Source of the DNA: JBLMYQ01 sp050260055
Lineage (GTDB): Bacteria; Bacillota; Clostridia; Acetivibrionales; UBA4821
Length of the DNA: 64,000 nucleotides
NCBI GenBank assembly: GCA_050260055.1
Contig: JBLNBO010000022.1
Coordinates: 186,001-250,000 of the forward strand
Direction: 5' to 3'
In this document: positions 9,466 to 17,100 of the stretch, piece by piece
Numbering within the stretch: the first letter of the stretch is position 1
Layout of the letters: each line of letters begins with the position of its first letter
Made by a program: the position numbers and the translations under genes
Notes under the pieces: model-generated
Told to the model about the DNA's origin: nothing
The model's database searches: none
The model's input: the letters and a program-made list of their open reading frames with translations, nothing else

Positions 9466-10050
9466 TTACTTTAATGCATTAAGACAAAGTTCGGATATTC
9501 TATTGGATTCTTCCTTACCAAATTTATAATTTTCATCTTTATCAAGCCGCAATATAATATGCCTGAAGGGAATTGTAGAATAAACCAGTAATACCTCGTC
9601 AGGAATAACTTTTGGGTTTAATTCACCGGTTTTTTTACCTAAATCAACGAATTTCTCTGCAAGAATTCGCAAGTTCTTATAGCTTTCAAGCTTTTCTGCT
9701 ATTGGGAGATTAACATTTAACACTATTGAAGAAGCAAATTTTGCGTATGAAGGATTAGCATTTGTTTCATCAAAGATTGTGGAAATAAATTTGTTGGTGA
9801 TTTCGGAAATATCCTTTGAATTTTCAAGAATATCATGAAGAAGATTTCTTAAATATTTTGCTCTAGTTTCAATCAAATCCTTAATCAACTCTTCTTTACT
9901 TTTATAATGCCTGTATAAATAACCCTGAGAGACTCCGGCTTTTTTACTAATATGGGCAATGGTTGTGTTCCCAAATCCGTGCTCGGTTAACAGCTTCATA
10001 GCAGCTTTTTTAATATTTTCAATTTTTGATGATTCAGTAATTCTTGACAT
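9466..10050 (-). CDS. TetR/AcrR-family transcriptional regulator
   Basis: 194 residues from ATG 10050, which has AGGAGG ten bases upstream. The N-terminal helix-turn-helix is typical of TetR (NTTIAHISKKAGVSQGYLYRHY, about residues 30-50, then KEEL). The C-terminal helical domain would bind a ligand. As first gene of the efflux operon it probably represses its own operon and is released by a pump substrate. A 14-base perfect palindrome lies just upstream of its ribosome site (10070-10083). Confidence 0.93.
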   Translation of the reverse strand: MSRITESSKIENIKKAAMKLLTEHGFGNTTIAHISKKAGVSQGYLYRHYKSKEELIKDLIETRAKYLRNLLHDILENSKDISEITNKFISTIFDETNANPSYAKFASSIVLNVNLPIAEKLESYKNLRILAEKFVDLGKKTGELNPKVIPDEVLLVYSTIPFRHIILRLDKDENYKFGKEESNRISELCLNALK

Positions 10051-10069
10051 ATGGTATATTCCTCCTATA

Positions 10070-10083
10070 AATGAATATTCATT
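10070..10083. promoter_or_regulatory. Putative TetR operator palindrome
   Basis: AATGAATATTCATT is a perfect 14-base palindrome between the presumed promoter and the tetR ribosome site. The position fits autorepression of the efflux operon; no binding data can be read from sequence. Confidence 0.45.
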
Positions 10084-10182
10084 CATTAATATAATTATAC
10101 ATTGTTTTTAAATAATTGTAAATAAATCTAAAAAATCCAAATAAATTTTTTCTAAGGAAATAGCATAACTTCACTAAAGTTA

Positions 10183-10211
10183 TAAAAAAACAAGCGATGA
10201 AACATCGCTTG
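10183..10211 (-). terminator. Terminator after the Cys-rich membrane protein gene
   Basis: CAAGCGATG-AAA-CATCGCTTG with an A-run on the plus strand at 10184-10190, giving a minus-strand hairpin plus T-run. Confidence 0.85.
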
Positions 10212-10223
10212 TAAAAAATAAGA

Positions 10224-10934
10224 TTACTGCAAGTCTATGATAAAACCTTGTTGTATTGTTCCCTTCGGAACATATATTGCGTAATGTTCTTCATATGAAT
10301 CTCTTATGCAATAACTGCATGCTTTGTCTTTAGTACACTTGCATTCCAGATTATGACTTTTTTCTCCATCTCGGCAGGTGGCAAGTGTTTCTACCCTTGG
10401 CGGGCCATCGCTTTCAAAGACCTTGGTAAGGTTTGTCGGGTATGCTTTCTGCATATAGCCCTTTCCTTCCTTGGCCATAACCTTGTAATAGTCATCCGAG
10501 GCTATAACCCAATTTATGAAGCAGCCGCCGCCCTCGACTTTTGAGACATCTTTTAAGGCGACTATTTGCTGTGTTGAGAGTATGATTTCATGCTGGAGCG
10601 CTTCTTGGGAAGAATTATATATGGCGGCCGAAACTCCCCAAAGGATTAAAGCTATTATTATGGCATTAAAACAATACTTTAGTAATTTAGGTTTAAACTC
10701 TATTACTGCTGCAATAATAATGACCAGAATTACGATTGCACATAGGATGAAGATACCCATCTTTGTCCAAGAATAGTAGTTTTGGGAGGCATACCAGAAT
10801 CCTGCAAGTATTCCGGCAAGGATACCTCCAGCTACGGCTCCACCTATTCCCCAGATATAACTTTTGCTTGTAAAATAGGTTATCAGGAAACCTGCAAGAA
10901 CAAAGATACCGACAAATATCCATAATCCGAGCAT
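10224..10934 (-). CDS. Membrane protein with Cys-rich C-terminal domain, 236 aa
   Basis: Four hydrophobic segments occupy about residues 1-20, 28-50, 58-82 and 87-108. The second is glycine-rich (GGAVAGGILAGILAG). A soluble tail of about 125 residues follows, with a cysteine group reading TCRD...CKCTKDKACSYC near the end that could bind metal or form disulfides. I do not know the family. It ends in its own terminator and lies downstream of a long inverted repeat. Confidence 0.7.
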   Translation of the reverse strand: MLGLWIFVGIFVLAGFLITYFTSKSYIWGIGGAVAGGILAGILAGFWYASQNYYSWTKMGIFILCAIVILVIIIAAVIEFKPKLLKYCFNAIIIALILWGVSAAIYNSSQEALQHEIILSTQQIVALKDVSKVEGGGCFINWVIASDDYYKVMAKEGKGYMQKAYPTNLTKVFESDGPPRVETLATCRDGEKSHNLECKCTKDKACSYCIRDSYEEHYAIYVPKGTIQQGFIIDLQ

Positions 10935-10984
10935 AATATCACGTCCTTTTTCTTATTTGCCAATCTAAACTGGCTGCATTCAAA

Positions 10985-11059
10985 GCAAAGCTCATTTGCT
11001 AAACAAAATTCTTAAGAATTTAATAAATCTTAAAATCTCGCTTGGCAAATGAGCTTTGC
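10985..11059. repeat. 15-base perfect inverted repeat with 45-base spacer
   Basis: GCAAAGCTCATTTGC (10985-10999) is exactly complementary to GCAAATGAGCTTTGC (11045-11059). The AT-rich spacer includes TTCTTAAGAA. There is no T-run, so it is not an ordinary terminator. It lies between the membrane protein gene and tRNA-Leu. Confidence 0.7.
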
Positions 11060-11157
11060 GTAAACAATGTTATTAAATTTAGAATGGCATGCCGGTATTA
11101 TATCATGGTAAATAGAGGAAGTATATAAATAATTTACCAAAAATTGTTTCTTACAAA

Positions 11158-11194
11158 CATAAAAAGGGTTGCAGAGATTTCTCTGCAACCCTTT
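11158..11194 (-). terminator. Terminator of tRNA-Leu
   Basis: AAAGGGTTGCAGAG (11163-11176) pairs with CTCTGCAACCCTTT (11181-11194). The minus strand then runs into TTTTT. It begins at the tRNA 3' end. Confidence 0.85.
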
Positions 11195-11280
11195 GGTGCC
11201 GAAGGTCGGGGTCGAACCGACACGGTATCGCTACCACTGGATTTTGAGTCCAGCACGTCTGCCAATTCCATCACTTCGGC
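11194..11280 (-). tRNA. tRNA-Leu (CAA)
   Basis: 87 bases including encoded CCA. Read on the minus strand: acceptor GCCGAAG pairing with CTTCGGC, a D-arm of class II type, anticodon loop CTCAAAA giving CAA, a short variable arm, and T-loop GGTTCGACC. The long variable region and anticodon identify leucine. Confidence 0.95.
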
Positions 11281-11499
11281 TTGTGCTTAATCATATTAGC
11301 ACAAAATGTTCTGCAAATCAAGGGCTTACCTGTTAATTCTAGTAAGTCTTTTGATGAAGGTTTAAGGCAGGTTCTTCTTTTTATGGAAAAATAACATTAA
11401 ATAGATTTTTGGTATATAATATTAATGAAAAATGCTTTGCCGCTTTTAACAAATTTTATTTTTTAAAATTTTTAGTAATAAGCATTTTGGATTTAGCAT

Positions 11500-12010
11500 C
11501 CATTTGAACGGACCGACTTAGAGATTCTATTTCGCAGGTGCAGACTGAAGCCGAAAAAATGGCAGGATGCCATTTTTAAGTTTAAGCAGCAAGGATGCTG
11601 CTATTAAACTGGCGGAGAAAAGTCAAAGCAAGGAATTAGAAGCTCTTGCTGGGGAGTGGGGATGCAAGGGGAAGAGATTCCAAAAGAGGAACTCTAAGTT
11701 CCTCTTTTGAGATATAACTTCAGAGCGACTAAAAGAATTTATTTACCGCTTTTCAACGACGAAAATCGGTGGAAAAGTCGCTACTCAAACGCCGTAGAGG
11801 CTGTTGCTGGTTCATTGAAAAATATCCTATGCACTAAAGATTTGAAAACATCCTTTGACGGTCGGCACAAGATTCGCATCCATGACTCAATTATGCCTAA
11901 AATGAACATCCTTGTTCATTTTCCCGTGTCGTCTGCTTTCTTCATTGAGTGCATCACGAATATTTTTCATAACAGTTACATAAGCGAACAAGAAGAGTTT
12001 ATAGGAAAGG
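11500..12010 (+). repeat. Family A structured repeat: right end of one copy joined to the body of another
   Basis: Bases 11548-11730 match, in the same order, the reverse complement of 35113-35300. They hold GAAGCCG, a hairpin (AAAAATGGCA/TGCCATTTTT, 11555-11577), a second hairpin (AGTTTAA-GCAGC/GCTGC-TTAAACT, 11579-11610), a stem of CAAAAGAGGAAC/GTTCCTCTTTTG, and the end GATATAACTTCAGAGCGAC. Bases 11735-11990 match the reverse complement of 35375-35625 at roughly 80% by eye. The order is permuted against the 35.1 kb copy. The frame open here (11707-12099) is broken in the other copy by a 4-base indel, so I treat the region as non-coding. Confidence 0.75.
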
Positions 12011-12076
12011 ATTATAAAAGGAAAACCTTGGGTTTTGCTTTTAAGATGAAGACTACAAAGACACTACTAACAAAAT

Positions 12077-12105
12077 TTTATATACCTCTTTTGATATAGT
12101 ATAAT
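12077..12105 (+). promoter_or_regulatory. Promoter of murD (extended -10)
   Basis: TATAAT at 12100-12105 preceded by TAG, with a weak -35 (TTTATA, 12077-12082). The start of transcription would fall after the upstream ATG at 12106, which supports ATG 12139 as the murD start. Confidence 0.5.
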
Positions 12106-12138
12106 ATGAAGGAAAATAACTCCGAAAGGAATAACTAT

Positions 12139-13530
12139 ATGAATCAAAAATATGAACAATTCAAAAATTACATAAATGGCAAGAATGTTGCTGTTATTGG
12201 AATAGGTGTGAGCAATACTCCATTAATTAAAATGCTTTTAAAGCTTGGCGCAAAGGTAACTGCCTTTGACAAAAAGACAGCACAGCAGCTTGAAAACTTC
12301 TATAAAGAGCTTGAATCTTTAGATGTAGCATTCTCGTTAGGAGAAGGCTATCTAAAAAATCTAAAAGGATTTGATGTAATATTCAAAACGCCGGTAATTA
12401 GATATGATTTGCCTGAGTTGATTGAAGCTCAAGAAGCAGGGGCAAAAGTTACATCAGAGATGGAAGTTTTTCTAGATATCTGCCCTGCAAGAATATTTGG
12501 AGTCACCGGAAGCGATGGTAAAACAACTACCACAACTTTGATTTATAATATATTATCCCAAGAAGGATATAAGTGCTGGCTGGGGGGGAATATTGGCACT
12601 CCTTTGCTAAATAAGATTGAGGAAATCAATACTGATGATATGGTTGTTTTAGAGCTAAGCAGTTTTCAGCTTCATACCTCTAATGTAAGTCCCCAAACTG
12701 CTATAATTACTAATCTTGCTCCAAATCATCTTGATATACATAAATCAATGGAAGAATACATAGATGCAAAGAAGAATATATACCGTTATCAAAAAGCCGG
12801 AGATAGGCTGGTATTAAATTTTGATAATGAAATAACCAAAGAAATGGCAAAGGAAGCAAAAGGAGAAGTTGCTTTCTTCAGCAGGCTATCTGAAATTGAG
12901 GGAATATGCCTTAATGGCGATAAAGTAATAATCAACCAAAGTGGTAAAGTTACTGAAATTATGGACATAAATGAAATACTTATTCCAGGCACACATAATG
13001 TAGAAAATTATCTTACAGCAATAGCTGCTATTCATGATATTGTAAGCGTAGACAGTATTAGAACCGTTGCAAGTACATTTGCTGGAGTTGAGCACAGAAT
13101 TGAGCTGGTTAGGAAGATAAATGATGTAAGATTCTATAATGATTCAATTGCAAGCAGTCCTACTAGGACTATTGCAGGATTAAATGCTTTTAAGCAAAAA
13201 GTAATACTCATTGCAGGCGGATATGATAAGAAGATTCCATATGATACTATGGGCTCAGCAATTATTGAAAAAGTCAAGAAGCTTATTTTGATTGGGCAGA
13301 CAGGATATAAAATAAAAAATGCTTATTTAGAAGAATGCAGCAGACTCCAGATAAAGGCAGATATACCAATGTTTGAAGCGGGTTCACTTGAAGAAGCTGT
13401 AACATTAGCGTATAATGAAAGTATGGGTGGAGATATTGTAATCCTATCTCCTGCAAGTGCTAGTTTTGATATGTTCCGAGACTTTGAAGAAAGAGGCAGG
13501 ATATTTAAGGAAATAGTAAACGTATTGTGA
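12139..13530 (+). CDS. murD: UDP-N-acetylmuramoyl-L-alanine--D-glutamate ligase
   Basis: 463 residues. This cytoplasmic ligase adds D-Glu to UDP-MurNAc-L-Ala in peptidoglycan precursor synthesis. An N-terminal Rossmann domain (GKNVAVIGIGVSNTPL) is followed by the ATP-binding GVTGSDGKTTTT loop (about residue 118) and the central-domain LAPNHLDIHKS. The C-terminal domain holds HRIE, NDSIASSP and GGYDKKIP. ATG 12139 has AAGGA eight bases upstream, whereas ATG 12106 lies within the promoter region. It is unusual that murD is away from a mur/dcw cluster. A small membrane-protein gene follows after 10 bases. Confidence 0.95.
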   Translation: MNQKYEQFKNYINGKNVAVIGIGVSNTPLIKMLLKLGAKVTAFDKKTAQQLENFYKELESLDVAFSLGEGYLKNLKGFDVIFKTPVIRYDLPELIEAQEAGAKVTSEMEVFLDICPARIFGVTGSDGKTTTTTLIYNILSQEGYKCWLGGNIGTPLLNKIEEINTDDMVVLELSSFQLHTSNVSPQTAIITNLAPNHLDIHKSMEEYIDAKKNIYRYQKAGDRLVLNFDNEITKEMAKEAKGEVAFFSRLSEIEGICLNGDKVIINQSGKVTEIMDINEILIPGTHNVENYLTAIAAIHDIVSVDSIRTVASTFAGVEHRIELVRKINDVRFYNDSIASSPTRTIAGLNAFKQKVILIAGGYDKKIPYDTMGSAIIEKVKKLILIGQTGYKIKNAYLEECSRLQIKADIPMFEAGSLEEAVTLAYNESMGGDIVILSPASASFDMFRDFEERGRIFKEIVNVL

Positions 13531-13540
13531 GGGGATTTTT

Positions 13541-13837
13541 ATGAATGCAATGGATAATTTTTTGGGAATGCCTTGGAATGATTTGATTGAACTTATGAAA
13601 GTCGCAATAATTTTGTTGTATACAAAGTACTTATTCATGACTATTGTTGTATATATTATGTATGTAATAGTACTTGCTATAATGGATGAAACGGACATGC
13701 TTATGCAGTATATGTTTTATTTCACAATAGTATTTTTATTGCTGGCCAGACCAATTGTAGGATTGTTTGCATGGTTTGACTGGTTCTTAAAAGGGTGCGG
13801 TATTAACCTGCCAAGCTTTTTTGCATTGCTATTTTAG
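13541..13837 (+). CDS. Small membrane protein downstream of murD, 98 aa
   Basis: Two strongly hydrophobic segments (about residues 17-47 and 53-77) and a short C-terminal amphipathic stretch (FDWFLKGCGINLPSFF). GAGGGG lies at ribosome-site distance and the gene starts 10 bases after murD, so both share one transcript ended by the hairpin at 13852. The family is not recognised. A role near envelope synthesis is only a guess from position. Confidence 0.7.
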   Translation: MNAMDNFLGMPWNDLIELMKVAIILLYTKYLFMTIVVYIMYVIVLAIMDETDMLMQYMFYFTIVFLLLARPIVGLFAWFDWFLKGCGINLPSFFALLF

Positions 13838-13851
13838 TCTAATATAAGAGA

Positions 13852-13888
13852 AGAAGAAAACTTGGGTTAACCCAAGTTTTCTTCTTTT
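13852..13888 (+). terminator. Terminator after the murD operon
   Basis: Long palindromic hairpin (AAGAAGAAAACTTGGG / CCCAAGTTTTCTTCTT) around TTAA, ending in TTTT. Confidence 0.85.
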
Positions 13889-13927
13889 GAATGATTGGTT
13901 AAGATTGAGAAATCTGATATAAAAAAA

Positions 13928-13956
13928 TTGCGGGTGCAGCTAAAAAATGGTATAAT
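13928..13956 (+). promoter_or_regulatory. Promoter of the FlgD-repeat / M6 protease operon with a long 5' leader
   Basis: TTGCGG (13928-13933), 17-base spacer, TATAAT (13951-13956). The mRNA would begin near 13963, leaving about 188 bases before the ATG at 14151. I recognise no known riboswitch there. The leader contains AAGGAG followed by TTG (14021) opening a 20-codon frame to 14083. Confidence 0.6.
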
Positions 13957-14150
13957 ATAACTAGAACTATTTTCTTTTATATTCATTATAGGAACCTTGA
14001 ACATCAAACAAGGAGATTAATTGTCAGCAGGTCTTTCTTTTGTCTTTTCTTTGGGGATTTTTTTCGGTGAAGATTTTTGGTAAAAAAGTATAAAACCTAA
14101 TAATTATTAACTCAAGCCATATACTAAATTCTTATTTAAGGAGGAGAACA

Positions 14151-17100
14151 ATGCAAAGAATAAAAGTAATAATTATGGTTCTTCTTTTTGTGTGCTTAAT
14201 ATTGTTTCCAGCTTTTTCAATGGCTTCAGGGAGCGGAGAAACTACGCTGGGATGCATAAATGAGCCCAAACATATGGAATCAATTTCTGGTACATATAAT
14301 GTTAAGGGCTGGGCTCTGGATATTGAGGGCGTTTCAAAAGTCGAAATACTTATTGATAAGAATGTAATTGGAGAAGCAGATTATGGTGATCTCCGTTCTG
14401 ATATTGGCAGCATATATACAGAATTTAATAATAATTACTGCGGATTTCATTATTCATTTGATACAACAAAGGTTCCGAGCGGCGAACACTCTATCTTTTT
14501 AAGAGTAATTAACAATAAAGATGAAAAGAAAACGTTTACTGGTACCAAAATAATAGTTTCAAATTCTTTGCCTCCGGTCTGGAATGTTGATTCTCCTCGC
14601 CCCTCCGAAACTATAAGCGGACAATATAGAATATCAGGATGGTTTCTTGATGGAGATAAAGTTTCAAGTCTTAATTTAACTATTGATGGGAAGCCTTACG
14701 GAAAAGCTTTGTATGGTATATCCAGGGATGATATTTTTAGTGAGTATCCAGGGTATGATAATAAATATGCTGGTTTTGTATATGACTTGGACACAAGCTT
14801 GTTAAAAGATGGTTCTCACACCTTAATAATTACTGAAACTTCCAAAGAAGGAAATATTACCATTACTCCGGCTATATCTTTTGAAATTTCAAACCATGAT
14901 TCGGGAAAAGGAACTGATAATGCTGATAAAGAGGAAACAAATGAGAATACTTTACCCAATCAGGCAGATTCCCTTAGTAATTCAGCCGGAGAGCTGGCTC
15001 TTTCCATGCTGCAGGATAGCCCTGACCCGTTTAGGCCTGGAAAAACAAGCTGTACACTTCAATATGATGTTTCGCAGGATGCAACTGTGCAAATTAAAAT
15101 ATTTGATCAAAACAGAAAACTAATTAAAACACTATTTGACGGCAGTGTTAATGCAGGTGTTCAATCTGCTAAGTGGGATGGAACCGATGATAATAATTTG
15201 CCAGTAACTTCAGGAACCTATAGTTATGTAATAACAGCATCCAACAATTTGGGGTCAGTCCAAGCTGAAGATACAGTGACTGTTGATTTCTCACCTGTCG
15301 AGAGTAAAGGGGTAACCATAACATATACTCTTTCAGAAGCTTCTTATGTATCAATATCTATTTTCGATGGCTCAGGAAAGTTGATAAGAACTCTTCAAGA
15401 GAGTCAACTACAACCTGCAGGAGTGAATAAAGCAGTATGGGATGGCAAAGATTCCTCAGGTAGAATTGTTCCTGATGGGGTTTATACCTATAAGATTTCG
15501 GCTGTTGATTTAATAGGATTAGCTTCAAATCCGACTTCAGGAAAGATAGTTGTAGAAAGATTGATACCTTCAATAACCAATGTGTCCGACAGCCCTGATC
15601 CGTTTTCCCCTAATGGTTCGAATTTTAATACTATTAAATATACAATTTCAGAAAATTGCCTTGTTGAAATAAAAGTTCTTGGTCCGAATTCGGAAGTAAT
15701 AAAATCTCTTAGGAGTGTACAAGAAGCGGCGGGAGAACATTTTGTCGTATGGGATGGCAAGGATGAATATGGTGGAATCTGCAGCGGCGGAGTTTATACT
15801 TATACAATTGATGCAGCTGACAGCTTTAAGAAATCTGCTGTTACATCAACAGGAATAATAAGCCTAGACTTAATTCCACCTGTAATAACCAAGGATATAG
15901 CAACTCCTAACCCATTAACCCCTGGCAGTGAAAGTTATGAAACCATCTCATATTATCTCTCGGAAGATGCGCTAATATCTGTTTCAATATACGATAACAA
16001 TAACCAATTAATTAAAACAGTAATGACTAATGTCCTTAAAAAAGAGGGGGCAAACTCAGCAATCTGGGATGGTAAGAATTCTTCTGGAAGCTATGTTACT
16101 GATGGTGCTTATAAATATGTAATAAACGCAACCGATACTGTTGGACAAAAAGCTGTCCCGGCAATGGGTATAATAAATGTAGATGTAAAACCAGTAATAA
16201 TGAATGTATCTCATACACCTGAACCATTTGATCCAACCATAGCTGATGCTCCAGCAATAATTAAGTATACTATTTCTAAAAATGCAGTAGTTATTATTGA
16301 TATTTATGATAATTCTTCAAATCTAGTTAAGAATCTAAAAAGAACTAGTGTAAAAGAAGGAGTTAACACCTGTATTTGGGATGGTAAAAACTCCTTAGGT
16401 ACAATCGTTCCTGATGGCGTATATACTTATTCACTTATAACTCAGAATGCACAAGGACGCTATTCTGATGCGATTACGGGAAATATAACTATTGATACCT
16501 CAGTGCCTGAAGTAAGGAGCCTGGCGGTATTACCTAATCCATTTGAACCAAATGGTTCAAATAAAGCAGTTTTTTTCTATAACCTTAGTGAAGAAGCAAA
16601 AGTAACTATAACACTGTTCGATTCTACTGGTAAGGTTATTGCTGTGGTTGAAAATACTGACTTGAAACCCCAAGGCAATAATCTATCCTATTGGGGAGGA
16701 AGAAATTCTTCAGGTGAAATAGTACCTGAAGGATCCTATACTTATAAACTATCCGCAGCAGATTTGACTGGCCATATCGCAAAACCTTTCACCGGAACGC
16801 TGCAAGTTATACATTCAAATCCTATAATTTATGATGTTTCAGACAACCCGGATCCATTTTGCCCTGAAAAAAGTAGTGTTACTATTCAATTTAGCTCAAG
16901 CGAAAAAGGTACTGCCCAAGTAAAAGTATTTGACAAAAATGGAGCTTTAGTAAAAACAATATTTAATGACAGTATTGTCGCAGGCATAAACAAGGTTGTA
17001 TGGGATGGCAAAAATTCTAACAATACTATTGTTGAAAGCGGTATTTATACCTATAAGATTTCTGCTGCCAGCAGTTTTGGTAAAATTGCTGAAACGGTAA

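Noticed and set aside
11707..12099. 130-aa open frame within the family A repeat
   Set aside because: The aligned copy at 35.4-35.6 kb breaks the frame with a 4-base indel and stops, and no ribosome site precedes it; the conserved feature is hairpin structure.
13963..14150. Possible c-di-GMP or other known riboswitch before the giant repeat gene
   Set aside because: I could not match any conserved riboswitch core in this leader.
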